Source of the DNA: Agelaius tricolor
Taxonomy: Eukaryota > Chordata > Aves > Passeriformes > Icteridae
Direction of reading: 5' to 3'
Length of the DNA: 64,000 nucleotides
Assembly: GCA_023055355.1 (NCBI GenBank)
Contig: JALJCS010000039.1
Coordinates: 3,250,001 to 3,314,000, forward strand
Shown: in pieces, positions 23,913-34,859 of the stretch
How positions within the stretch are numbered: the stretch's first letter is position 1
Layout: each line of letters begins with the position of its first letter
Made by a program: the position numbers and the translations under genes
Notes under the pieces: model-generated
What the model was told of the DNA's origin: nothing
The model's input: the letters and a program-made list of their open reading frames with translations, nothing else
The model's database searches: none

Positions 23913-25100
23913 CTAGCTTAGGCAGAGAAGTTCCTGGGACTGTGACTTTCCTTTTTCTTGGAACTGTTTAAACCTGCTCTGGACTGAAAACCCAGAAAAA
24001 CACCTGCAGCTCACACCTGTGGCCCACCGAGGTCTGGGACGCTGCATTCCAGCACCAGAGGGACTTAGAAGAGACTGAGTGAGCCAACTACAGCCCACAA
24101 AAAGGACTTCCTGAATTTGCCATCTCTTCAGCACTGTCAGAGGTTTTATTTAATATTATTCATTTTTCATGCTTGGGAATACTTTACTTGATAAATAAAC
24201 TGGGGTTTTATTAACTTTTCCCGAGGGAAGTCTTTTCCTGAACTAGCAGGGGGAGGGGCCACTTGAACTTGGTTTCTAGACTGACCCCTTTTGGAGGTTT
24301 CCTCCCAAACTTTGCCCTAAACCAGCAAAACAGTCACAATGGAAACTTCACCAGTGGCATAATTTCCTGGTGGCAAATCTTGGGACAGAAGCTTGACCTT
24401 GTTCTCCAGGAGAGATTCTTGGCAAGAGCAGACAGGAGAAGATTCCTGGAAAACTGAAACAGCTTTCCAGAAGGGAAATGAAAATGAAAGAAACAATCCA
24501 AGATGTTTTTCTCTATTTATTTCTATGCTCCCCTTTTCCATGTTGGACTACTCCATCCCAATAGTTCTAGATGCACTGCACCTCTAAGATCGGTGACTTA
24601 GTGATTTTTAGACACTCTAAAATACCATGAGGTACAGAGAGTTTTCCTTCCCCTGTTGTTACTGGAAGGCAACACTGGAGATGTAAGTGCAGTGCTGAGC
24701 TCAGGTAGGAATCCTACCCCAAGGGAAGGTGTCCCGACAGTGTTTGCCCCTCAGCCAGGCCAATGCAGAGCAGCAAGCGAGGGGATTGCTGTGCCAGTGT
24801 GCAGGAGTCAGGGCTCTGCACCTGGGCTCACCGCTGCAAAGTTCCCGTGTTTGGACAGACTCAGGGGCTGTGCCCGGGGCGCACGGGGCTCGAACGTGGG
24901 GCTCGTGGGGCGAGCGGGGAACGGACACGGGGACGAACGGCCCCGGTGCTTCAGTTGCAGCGGCGGCAGCGGCGGCAGCAGCAGCATAAGCATATATAAC
25001 TCTATAACGATCTTTCTCTTTCTCTCTTTCTTGGTCTTTCTCTCTTTCTTTCTTTCTCTGCGTCTCCCTTTCCCGCTGTCAGGTACCCTTCTCTCGGGGT
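23913..25100. other. Intergenic DNA upstream of the PIM-like gene
   Basis: No exon is firmly supported. AATAAA near 24197 follows an AT-rich stretch and could belong to another LTR, which I cannot delimit. From about 24890 the DNA becomes CpG-rich, with CGG/CAG runs at 24958-24988 and a pyrimidine tract (TTTCTCTC) at about 25010-25070. This looks like a CpG-island promoter for the kinase gene. Confidence 0.4.
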
Positions 25101-25597
25101 CCCTTGCCCGGCGTCCCTCTCCTCTCCCCGCCTCCCTCTCCTCTCCCCGCCTCCCTCTCCCCCTGCCGGGCCGGGCCATGCCGGGCCCCGCCCGTCCCGC
25201 CGCGCTCTCGCCTCCGCCCGGCTCTGGCCGTACTGGCGGTGGCGCTGCTGGGCGGGCATCAGTGCCTGGTGCGGGGGCGGCATCGCCGCCCTTTGCCTCC
25301 GCCTGGCCCGAGCCCGGCCCCGGCCCCGAGGCAGGCTCCAGCCCCGAGCCCGGCCCCGGCCCCGGCTCCTCCCGGGGCCCGCGGAGGACACAGGCGGCGC
25401 GGCCGCTGCCGCCGCCTCCGCTGCGGCTTCCCCAGCCCGAGCTCCGCCGCTCGGCAGCGCGGCCGCCGGCCCCGAGCCTCCCGTGCCGCGTTGCGAGGAG
25501 CGAAGGCCTGGGCATGGCTGGTCCGGGGTGGCTGAGGGGCGCTCGGGGGCCGTTGCTGGCCCCGGGCCGAGCGCTGACAGCCGCGTCCCGCCCGCAG

Positions 25598-27635
25598 GGA
25601 CGGCGCACGAGGCCCTGCAGGAGCGGCACCGCCTGGGTTCGCTGCTGGGGCGCGGAGGATTCAGCAGCGTCTTCGCGGCCACGTGGCTCTCGGACGGCGC
25701 CCCGGTGAGCGGCGGGGCCGGCGGCGGGCGCAGGAGGAGGGGGCGGAGGAGGAGGAGGAGGAGGAGGAGGATGGGGCTGGGCAGGGCGGGCGGCGAGCTG
25801 AGCCCGCTGCTGTCCTTGGCTTGCAGGTGGCCATCAAGAGGGTGCTACGGAACCGCGTCCGGCACTGGGGCGAGCTGGTGAGTGAGCGGGGCCAGCGGCA
25901 GCAGCCGGGGCTGCCGGGCGGGGATGAGCCGAGGCCCGGCACGGTGGAAGCCGCTAGGACGCCTCGAGGGGGAGCGGGCGTGGGTCCAGCGCAGGGCGCA
26001 GAGCATCCCGGGCTGGCTGAGGGCTCCCCGAGCCCCGGCACGGCATCAGCCCCACTGAGGGCATCGTGCTCCTCCCGCAGCCCGACGGCAGCAGGGCCCC
26101 GCTGGAGATCGTGCTGCAGGCCAAGGTGTCCACTGGCTTCGCTGGTGTGGTGCAGCTGCTGGAGTGGTTCGAGCTGCCCAACCACATCGTGATGGTGCTG
26201 GAGCGGCCAGAGCGGTGTCAGGACCTGCAGCGTTTCATTGGGGCACGGCGGTTCCTGCCCGAGGAGGTGGCGCGGGAGCTGTTCCGCCAGGTGCTGGAGG
26301 TCGTGCGGCACTGCACCAGCTGTGGGGTCCTGCACAGGGACATCAAACCAGAAGAGAACATCCTGCTTGACCTGGCCACCGGGCAGGCCAAACTGATTGA
26401 CTTTGGCTGTGGCACCTACCTGCAAGAGACAGCCTACACCCACTTTGCAGGTGAGCCCACGTAAGGGTGTATTCCTGGTCCGGGGTACTCATGGCCCAAC
26501 ATCTCCCAGCCCAAGCTGGCTGTGGCAGCGGGGATTCTCCCTTTTGCTGCCAGTCAGGGGACTGAGTCTTCAGCTGAGTTGCTTTAGAGCGAGGCTGGGT
26601 GGGGAGCCATCTTCCAGCCCTGCTGGCAGCCTTTGCCAGCCACTCTGCCCAGGACTGGGGCTGGGCTGGGGCAGCCAGCCCGACCAAAACCCCCGTGGGT
26701 GGGGCTAGCAGAGAGGGGGGTGGAACCTGTGCCCCAGCCAGTTTGGTGTGCAGGCGAGAGGAAGGGCTTGCACTGCTCCACTCGCCCTGTTTGCCTTGGC
26801 TTCCTAATATTTTTGGGGCAATGCAGGCAGGGAGGATAAGGGCATGTTTTCCCCAGCACAGAGAGGGTTTTTCCTTTGCTTGTCATGGTCAGGCCTACCC
26901 AGGGCTTCCTCTGCCCTCTTCCGACACTAGTGGCTTCTTTTCCAAGCCTAAGTCTGTACACAAGTCCCAGGTGCTGGCGAGAGGGCAGTGGTCACCCTGT
27001 GTGCCACTGATGCAGCCCCCGCAGGCCCAGGGATGCTGGGGCCAGGCTCTGGGAGCAGCAGCATCCCCCTGCTGAACTCCATCTGTATTCCATAGGAACA
27101 CCGTCCTACAGCCCCCCGGAATGGAATGACTTTGGCTGGTACCATGGCGAGGCAGCAACGATCTGGTCCCTGGGCATCCTGCTGCACCAGATGGTCTGCG
27201 GGGAGCACCCTTTCAGGAGGGGCCAGAACATCAGCTGGGGCCAGCTCTCGCTGCCACAAGGGCTCTCTCAAGGTGGATCCTCTTCTCTGGGCACGGGGGG
27301 AATCCCAGTGCTGGGAGCCAGCAGCGGGCTCGTGAGCATCCCGCTCTGGCAGCTGCTGAGGAGGTGGCACATGTCCTGCTCTCCTGCTCTCCTCCAAAAC
27401 AGGGAATTGATGGGAAAGTTTAGGCCCAGCCCTGAGCGCATCCACAATGGCCTGGGCATGGCAATAGTGGGGCAAAGCCAACAGGAGCCTTCTCTGGTTG
27501 ACCGGCAGTTTCTGCTTTCTCTGCCCAGAGTGCAAAGATCTGATCAGGTGGTGTTTATCCGTGAACTCCTTGGACAGACCCACATTAGAAGACCTGTTCT
27601 GCGATCCTTGGGTGCAGGATATTCCTCTGCCGTAG
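25598..27635 (+). CDS. PIM-like serine/threonine kinase, open, with altered catalytic loop
   Basis: Coding exons are 25598-25704, 25827-25877, 26081-26450, 27096-27272 and 27529-27635 (TAG). At least one upstream exon is missing from the call, since exon 25598 starts in mid-codon. GC-rich frames between 25177 and 25527 are candidates. Kinase landmarks are the glycine loop [14 protein letters not shown], the PIM-type hinge ERPE, HRD, DFG (LIDFGCG), SPPEW, the YHG...[10 protein letters not shown] helix and a C-terminal HPW-like [13 protein letters not shown] kinases are constitutively active cytosolic Ser/Thr kinases. The loop here reads HRDIKPEEN instead of HRDIKxEN, adding a residue between the catalytic aspartate and the metal-binding asparagine, so activity is doubtful. 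Expanded PIM-like families are known from songbirds. The exact paralog is uncertain. Confidence 0.8.
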
Positions 27636-27910
27636 AAGAAGGGAGAGAGCCACAGGCACACTTGGATGCGGGGCCCTGGTAAGTTGCAGCTCCACACATG
27701 CCTTGGCAATCAGAAGCAAAGGAACCCAGACCTTTTTATGCTGCCTGTGTCACTGCATGGGGGTCATGGGATGGGCACACGCAGCCCTTGTGCTGCAGCT
27801 GAGCTGCTCTGCCCAGCACTGGTGGCTGCCATCCAAGCTGGTTTTGCTTGTGCTGGTTCCCTGACAGCTGGGGCCCTGGGCAGAGCCCTGAGAGCCTGGT
27901 CTCCCCCCAG

Positions 27911-27951
27911 GGAAGGAGCAGGAGCCCCTGGAGAAGCTGTACCGGGTGGGG

Positions 27952-28004
<53 letters not shown>

Positions 28005-28200
28005 GACAGCCAGGATGACATCAAGGATGAGAAGCTCTTCCTCAGCCTGGCCACTGGAGGCTGAAGGGGATGGACTTTGATTCTGGCAGCTTCCTCAAAG
28101 CCAGGCTCCACAGGGAATTTGCAGATGAGTCCACACACAGGGCGATGCTCCCAGATTTGGGCATGGCCCAGCCTGGCTGGGAAGCAAAGGTTCCCCCTTT
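27911..28200 (+). pseudogene. Second PIM-like unit, internally deleted, with CTG tract
   Basis: After an AG at 27909-27910, the frame reads KEQEPLEKLYRVGMLL, the start of a PIM kinase domain, and then runs into (CTG)16. In another frame it resumes as DIKDEK, LSLATGG and MDFDSGSF, which are the degraded catalytic loop and DFG region. Everything between subdomain I and the catalytic loop is missing, and a TGA follows LATGG. The inverted duplicate at 52010-51745 has the same deletion, so the loss predates the duplication. It lies 276 bases after the intact kinase gene as a decayed tandem copy. Confidence 0.68.
27955..28002 (+). repeat. (CTG)16 trinucleotide tract
   Basis: Sixteen uninterrupted CTG codons lie within the decayed PIM-like unit. 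The inverted paralog has only three CTG at the homologous place (about 51959-51967, minus strand), so this copy expanded after duplication. Confidence 0.95.
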
Positions 28201-29165
28201 GCTGGGGCAGATGCAACTCATCCTTCAGTCGCTGCCCAGCTGCTTTTTGGCTGGGCTGGGGCATGGGCTGTGCTGGGTACGAAATGGGAGTGGGCTCCTG
28301 GCCCTGCCAACAGCCCCCAGCAGCCACCGTGGCCTGGGCTGGGGCTGGGGCTGGGGCAGCCAGCCCAACACAAACAAAGCCCCATGGTGGGAGCAGAGGT
28401 GGGACTCCAGAAGCTGTGCAGGGGCTGCTTTGCTCTGCAGGCAAGGAAGGGCTGGGCTGCTGCACTGCCCTTGTTTGCTTTGGGATCACCGTGATTTTGG
28501 GGGGCAGTGCAGGGTGGAAGGGAGAAAGCCTGGGCCTCCCTCACCCGTGGGTGGGTTTTTCCCTACCATGTAGGAGTTGGGCCTTCCTCAAGGCCCTGAC
28601 AGAGATAAGAGTTTTTCCCGTTTTTCTTGTTTTCCCTTTTTGTCTCTAATCTCTTTTCAATCATGTGTTGTTTGTTTTTCCAGAGGAAGCGTTCCAGGTG
28701 GTCCAGTGTGAATGGGGAAGTGCTTGGGAGCAGCTGTGGTGTGGATGGGCGGTGGCCTTGGAGAAGGCTGAGGACATGGTTTGGGAGCAGCTTTTCTTAC
28801 AGCTGTGGCTGGCGTGAGGTGGGTCCCTGTGTGTTTGGCAGGGTGGGATCAGAGCTTTTGGGAGATGGCAGCGAGCACAGGAGCATCCTGCTCTGGGCAG
28901 CTGCTGAGGGCTGGATGTGCCGTGGCTGGCTGCAGGCTGGGCACATGTCCTGCCCTCCTGCTCTGCTGCCAAAGGCAGCAGGGATGGGCAGCTCTGGGCA
29001 CAGCTCTGGGCACAGCCAGCATGGCCTGGGCACCGCAGGCCTTGGCACAAGGGCACAGGAGCCCTCAGCTGAGGGGCACTTTCTGCTTTCTCTCCTTGCA
29101 GCTGGGCTCTGCGGGTGCTGAGGCTGCTCTGGGCTCTGCCAGGGCTCTGCTGGGCTCAGCCCTGG
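28200..29165 (+). other. Decayed kinase intron and exon remnants, 3' end of duplicated block
   Basis: Sequence at 28270-28540 resembles intron DNA of the intact gene at 26600-26840 (shared GGGGCAGCCAGCCC). Sequence at 28850-29040 resembles intron DNA at 27325-27470. This supports an ancient tandem duplication of the kinase gene. The block 26880-29165 matches 53055-50812 in inverted orientation. Confidence 0.6.
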
Positions 29166-30170
29166 GCCCCGCTGGGCTGGCTCTGCCCTCACATTGCTCT
29201 GACAGCTCTGCATCAGACGAGCCCATTGCGAGCACAGTGCCTGAGCTTTCTGCTTTGGCAGGCGAGTGAGACTCTGCTGCAGGCCCAGAGATTGCAGCTG
29301 GGGAGACACATCCAATTGGCAAGAACCCAAACTCTCCACAGTCCCAGCTGAACGCCTGGATCTGCACAGGGTGTTTGTCTGTCCCATTCCTCCTTCTTGA
29401 TTGGCTGGAATTGTGCAATTGCACTTTTTTCCTCCTCTAGAAGTGCCTGAGTGGGCCAAAGCTGGCGAGTGGGCCATGTTCCTGAGTTCTGATGGATTGC
29501 TGAGTTTCTTTTGTAATTCTTTGCTAATGATGATGTGCTTTGCTGAGCTTATCCTTTTGTCATGCTTTGCAGCTGTGCATGATATAAATGCCACAATTCC
29601 TTCAGTTGGTGTCTGTGTCTTTGGTAGTGACCCTGCCCACTGGTGAAACAGGGCCCCCTCTTGCCTAAGTGTTACTTGGGAAGGCAAAAAGCCTCCCTCC
29701 AAAATTCCCCCCTTCCTCCTTGTTCCCCCCTTCATACCCTGAGCATGATGTGCTCTGGTCTGGGCTGTGCCCGGGGTCAGTTGGGGTCACCTGTCCTGGC
29801 TGTGTCCCCTGCCAAGCTCCCCCGCAGCCCCAGCCCCTCCCCAGCGTGGCTGGACGAGGGGCAGGACAGGCCTTGGCTGTGCTGCAGCTCAGCAAGAACA
29901 AAACCATCTCTGCGTGCTCAGTGCTGTGCTCAGCACCCAGCCCAGCAGTGTCTCAGTGCCAGGGGCTGTGCCCTCAGTGCCTGCCAGGGCTTTCCATGGC
30001 AACTGCCAGGACAGGTGACCCAGGTGTCCCCCCCAGTGCCGGTTGCCATGGAAACAGTGCCCAGCGCTGCCCCTTTCTGTCTGGCTGACCTGGCCTTTGG
30101 CCCTGGCAGTGCCCTTGGCTGCTGGTTCCTGGTGCCTGAGCGGCCAGCGCGGCACTTGCTGCCGCCGCTT
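29166..30170. other. Intergenic DNA between the kinase block and the 30.2 kb LTR
   Basis: No coding exon is convincing. The DNA is moderately GC-rich, with a homonucleotide-C tract near 29708-29730. It ends at the LTR starting at 30175. Confidence 0.4.
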
Positions 30171-30174
30171 GGGG

Positions 30175-30384
30175 TGTGGCGTCCCGGGTCGAGGACGGTT
30201 CAGTGGTGGCGCCTCTGCCACACGGGCCAAGCACACGCATACACCAATGTGGGGGACAGTAACTGGCCTCTATTAACGGTTGGTCAGGGTCTTTTATAAC
30301 AGGGGGTAACGGTCAGTAACAGTAAAAGGGGAGGGGTTCTGCGTGACCTCGCGATATCTCGAGACCTCGCGATATTTCCCCACA
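30175..30384 (-). repeat. 3' LTR of a minus-strand ERV
   Basis: Read on the minus strand, this 210-base LTR starts TGTGGGG and ends CGCCACA, giving terminal inverted repeats. A TATA-like TTATAAAAGA lies at about 30300-30291. Immediately upstream on that strand (30400-30385) is an AAAAGGGGGGGGAAA polypurine tract, which fixes this as a 3' LTR with internal sequence to the right. The U3 carries two CCTCGCGATAT motifs. No partner 5' LTR was found. Confidence 0.66.
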
Positions 30385-31440
30385 TTTCCCCCCCCTTTTA
30401 TGACCAGTTAAAAACAAAGCAAAACTGGCAAGTAGGAAACGTGTAGCTGGCAAAATGCAATTAACTTGAACAACATAACACAACTGCAATAAACTTGTAA
30501 CTGCAAATGTTTAACAAACGAAAAGCTAACTATCTCTAACTGTTTTTTTCTAAAAAAAAAACCCACAAACTTGTTTAAAATGTAAGGCGACCAGTTATGG
30601 GGGTGACTGAACCCTGTCTTTGAATATCTTTGTAGGACCTCCTCAGTTGTTTTTTTTGTTTGTTTGTTTTTTTGGTTGGTTGGGTTTTTTTGTTGTTGGT
30701 TTGTTTTTTTTTTTTTTTTTTTAGTTGACCTCCTAGGACCGAATTATTTTCCCAGAGTCTGCAACCTGTTTGATCTTAAACTAGAGAGGATTTGGTGAGT
30801 CCATGTCCGGACTTATGTTCCCTCCAAATCGCCCTTTGATCCTTTGACACAGGGAAGAACTCTGGGTTACCTGGCATTCCATCCAAGTAGAGCCAGAACC
30901 TGGCCAGAGCTCGAACTCTACTTGCTGGATACCTCTTAACATTTTTGCTGAGCTGTTTTTCCTCCCCGTCCTTCTCTGTGCCAGCCACTCCTTTAGTTTG
31001 GTCATTGAGTTCTTTCACGACCCTGGTATGGTCTGCCATCGGGCTGCTCGATGATTCGTCGCAGCCTTTAGGAAGCAGGGCATACAGGTCGCGGGGGTGT
31101 CTGAGGATTCAGTCCTGCAAAACAAACTTTACAAATTTCATTAGTTTTTGCCCTGAAGGTATGGTTTTATTGACTTAAGCGGGCACCATTTGATTTTACT
31201 ATTTTTCTTGACGGCTGCGTACCCTTGCCCTGTGAGTACCAGTCTCCAACCCTGTTCCCATTCCCCTAGTTCATTTTTAATTATGACCTGTGGACCTTCC
31301 TCAAGTTCTCAGGTAGCCCAGTGTCACAATGTTAAGGTGTTCTTCTGGCCAGAAAGATCTGTTCACTGTATAGTTTGCTAAACAGTAGGCTGCTGCAGCA
31401 ATTTGTGAAGGACTGAAGGAGGAACTGGCTGATGGTTAGG
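30385..31440 (-). mobile_element. Internal remnant of the minus-strand ERV with the 30.2 kb LTR
   Basis: This AT-rich DNA adjoins the polypurine tract. A minus-strand open frame at 31039-30776 (87 residues, charged, ending GLTKSSLV) could be an env or pol tail, but it carries no motif I recognise. A T/G-rich low-complexity run lies at 30645-30722. Class and gene content are unknown. Confidence 0.38.
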
Positions 31441-31442
31441 GC

Positions 31443-32132
31443 TGTTAGGTCAAAACCCAGCACTTTGTATACAATAGAACAATATAAGTTTAATAATTAC
31501 CATGAAACTTATATAACGATAGAGTATAAAAACACGATCATCTCGAAAGTATGGTCGTAGTCAGATTTGAGTTGAATACTCCTGACACCCAGAGCTCTTA
31601 ATAAAAGCACCTGCATATAATCGCTTATGTGATTATGTGTTTCTGAACGCTAACATTACCCCCGCTGCTCCCACTCTCATCTAAAATGGCAAACCACCCG
31701 AGACCATAAAGAAGATGATTATGTCACCTAATCAGCAAATATGAAACTCCCATAAGACTTAGCAGAAAAGGATTACATAACAAAAACCCCTAGAACAACG
31801 AACCACCATGCAAATAAAGAATCAAAATAACACTTCTAAACAGGGGGAATATAAGACAATATCAAAGACCCTGGTCAGAACTTTTTGCCTTCGTCACCCT
31901 AACCAGAGCGGGCCAAGAGCAGTATAAAGATTATGAACCTGAAACCAACAGGCATCTACTCAGAGACTCTTGTGAGGAAAGCAGACCCAGCTCTGCTGGA
32001 GGACGGAGCTGACCTCCTCCTCCTCCACGCCGTCGGGGGAGGAGCAGTGGTGTGCACACACCCCATGGGTCCCCTGCCTAGACTGTTTCCAGTAAAGCTG
32101 AAATCACTAAAGAGCTGCTCACGTGCCATTCA
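31443..32132 (+). repeat. LTR or composite of two LTRs with an adjacent primer-site-like sequence
   Basis: The first part starts TGTTAG and has CTAACA at 31650-31655, which would make a 213-base LTR with perfect 6-base inverted ends, TATAAAA near 31523 and AATAAA near 31602. The second part has TATAAAG near 31924 and ends ATAACA at about 32132. It is followed after three bases by TGGGGGACTGGTCCGGGA, close to a tRNA-Pro primer-binding site with an insertion and mismatches. It could be one LTR of about 690 bases or two abutting LTRs. Its sequence does not match the E2 3' LTR. Confidence 0.45.
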
Positions 32133-32135
32133 TAA

Positions 32136-32930
32136 CAGGCTGGGGGACTGGTCCGGGACAGGCCACACCCGAAGAGGACTGAGGGCCTGCGGGATATCTG
32201 GCCCTATCTGGAGCGGTCAGCAGCAGCCTAGGACCAAAGAGTGTGGAGGAGCATGGGTAAGTAAAGGCGGTGGCAGGAGTAGGAGGCAAGCGAATGAAGT
32301 GTGTGTGAGACGGGGCCCGGCAGCTCGGAGCCCCGAAGCAGCTGTGGGCCTCCGAGTACTGCGGTTCCGGACTGCTGTGAGGGGACCGGCCAGAAATGGA
32401 GGGAAGCAGGAGAAGCCTGAGTGAGTGAGACGCCTCCCAGGGGGATAAGGTGGGCCCCCCTCCGGGCGTGGGAGGAATAGAAATGTGAGTGGCACGCAAG
32501 GGGTCGGCCTTCCCCCTTCAGGCTTGGTAGGCGCCCTCAGGGTGTGCTGAGGGTGGCAGACGAATTGGTGAGTTGGCACGCAAACCCGGAACGGAGCTCC
32601 AGGTGCGAGGAGGATCGGGGCAGTGTGAGTCATGCACAATCCCTGGAGTGGGGGGACACAGGTCCCTACGGGGGTTTGGGGTGCCCCGAGTACAGCAGCA
32701 GCACTGAGTAGAGCCAAGAGGGCCCCAGTGCCCAGGCTGGGACGGCGGTGCTGGGGGTTCAGTGTGCCGCGGTTCAGGTAGAAACCGTAAACCCACTGGA
32801 GGCCCCTGGGGGCATTGGGGTCACAGGGCAGGGCAGGGCTGGGCTTACAGGGCAGGGCAAGGCCCGACCTGCCCCTTCCTCCCCCCCACACAAAATGTTT
32901 GGAGCCAACAATCTCCTCCAGTCTGTCACA
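32136..32930 (+). other. ERV leader-like and GC-rich DNA, no gene
   Basis: After the primer-site-like sequence comes a purine-rich leader with several GTAAG/GTGAG candidate splice donors (about 32258 and 32418). From about 32520 to 32930 the sequence is GC-rich, without a recognisable domain in any frame. Confidence 0.35.
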
Positions 32931-32939
32931 ACAGGCAGT

Positions 32940-33400
32940 GTTGGAGGTGCAATCCCAATTGTGGCCAGGGGGACCTGGCTGAGAAGGACAGTTCTTTTCC
33001 ATAGGAAGGAAAGGACAGAGCTCCAAGGTTTGGAAGGCAGGTGAGAGCCTCAGTAGGCCAAGGCCAGCCAGACTTGTCAGTAATAGCAGATTTTGGATTT
33101 AGGGAAGTTTGGAGGTGGATACCCAATCTTGGCCACGGGCACCTGGAGAAGCAGGACAGTTCTTTCCCATGGGAAGGACAGCATGGAGCCTCCCCCAGTG
33201 TTTTGGGGACAGATGAGAGGTGACCCTTGTGAAACCACTGCCAGCCAGACTTGTCCTGGCAATATTCCTATGGGAAGAATCCCTGGATAGAAGGAAATTT
33301 GGAGGTGAAATCCCAATTCTGGCCTTGGGTGCCTGGAGCAGAAGGACAGTTATTTTCCTTGGGAAGGAGAGCACAGAGCCCCAGTGTTTCAGCAGCAGAT
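32940..33400. repeat. Minisatellite, about 115-185-base units
   Basis: The block CCCAATTNTGGCC, CCTGG, GAGAAGGACAGTTCTTTTCC and GGGAAGGA recurs near 32950, 33120 and 33310. At least three degenerate units are visible. Open frames across it are repeat artefacts. Confidence 0.75.
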
Positions 33401-33510
33401 GAGATGTGACCCTCAACATGCAAAGGTCCCTTGGACCAGTCAGGCAGCCCATGGGAGGCCAAACCAGCCAGAGCTGTTCTATATTCCCTTGGTTTTATGG
33501 GGCTCCAGAG

Positions 33511-34560
33511 TGTCACAATGGTGCCTTGGATCCATGGGGCCCCGCGGTGTCATAATGGTGACTTGATTCCATGGGTTCCAGCAGTGTCACAATGACCCCT
33601 TGATTACAAGAAGACCTGCAGTGTCATACTGGCCCCCAGGTTCGCTGGGGTCCCACAGTGTCACAGTGGCCCCCAGGTGTCATAAGGCCCCGCAGTGTCA
33701 CAATGGTCCCAAGGATTCCATGAGGCCTTGCAGTGTCACAATGGTCTCCCTGGTTCCCCAGGCCCCACAATGTCGCGTGACTCCTCTGCTCCATGAGCCC
33801 TGCAATGTCACAATGGACCTTTGGACCCTGGGGCTTTGCTGTGTCACAATGGTCTCCTTTGGCTCTGCAGTGTCACAATGGACCATTGATGACAGGAGGC
33901 CACTCTGTGTCACCCTGGAGCTTTGGTTCCATGCAGCCCTGCAGTGTCACAATGGTCTCCTTTGGTTGCCCAGTGTCACAATGGACCACTGATGACATGA
34001 GGCCCTGCAGTGTCACAATGGACCTTTGGTTCCATGCAGCCCTGCAGTGTCACAAAGGCCTCTTGGTTTCACGAGGCCCCACAATATCACAATGGTCCTC
34101 TTGGTTCTCTGGGGACCCCCAGGGGAACAATGGTCTCTGTGATTCCATGGTGCCTCTCAGTGTCTCAATGGCTCGTTGGTCCATGAGGCTGTAAAGTGTC
34201 TTATTTGTCTTTGCATGGTTCCATGAGGCCTTGCAATGTCACAATGAACCTTTGGTTCCATGGAGTCCTGCAGTGTCACAATGGCCCCTTGGGTCCATGA
34301 CACCCCAAAGTGTCATAATGGTCTCCATGGTTCCATGAGGCCTTACAATGTCACAATGGACCCTTGGTTTGATGGGGCCTCTCAGTGTCACAATGATCCT
34401 TACATTCCATGGAGCCACAGAGTGTCAGTATGGTCCCCTTGGTTCCATGAGGCCCAGCAATGTCCCAGTGGTCCCTTGGTCTCACAGGGCTCCAAAGTGT
34501 CACAATGGTCCCTTGGTGTCACAGGGCCCCACAGTGTCACAATGGTCCCTTGGTTCCATG
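33511..34560. repeat. CAGTGTCACAATGG minisatellite
   Basis: The motif CAGTGTCACAATGG or close variants recurs about every 50-65 bases for roughly a kilobase, spaced by CCTTGGTTCCATGAGGCCC-like linkers. About 20 units are visible. Long open frames such as the one from 33600 are produced by the repeat and lack any domain. Confidence 0.92.
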
Positions 34561-34859
34561 GCCCTGTGCTGGCGCATTCCCCCCTGCCCTTCTCAGGCCG
34601 CCCTGCCAGCTGAGAAATGCTCCTTGGGCCTCAGCCTTGGCCAACAGCCCCTGGGCTTAGCTCCTCTGCAGCTCCTCACAAACACTGTCTGCTCCAGGCA
34701 CTGCTGCTGCCCAACCAGCTCCTGGTTCCTTTAGCAGCAGCCCTGGGAACTGATTTTGTTCCCTCAGTGGCACAAGATCCCTGTTGTCACCCTGCCAAAG
34801 AAAGCTGTTGGTGCCCAGTGCGGCCAGGATGAGCCATTGCTGGGACTGAAGCCCCTCTC

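Noticed and set aside
24656..25708. 350-residue frame as a separate protein upstream of the kinase
   Set aside because: Very GC-rich, proline- and alanine-biased. Part of it may be the kinase first exon, but two frames compete and I could not choose, so no separate gene is called.
32880..32960. Possible CRISPR-like spaced repeats in the minisatellites
   Set aside because: Units are degenerate minisatellites in vertebrate DNA; no constant-length spacers and no cas genes.
33600..34734. Frames rich in SVTM and VSQW repeats
   Set aside because: They are created by the CAGTGTCACAATGG minisatellite; no splice or start context and no domain.
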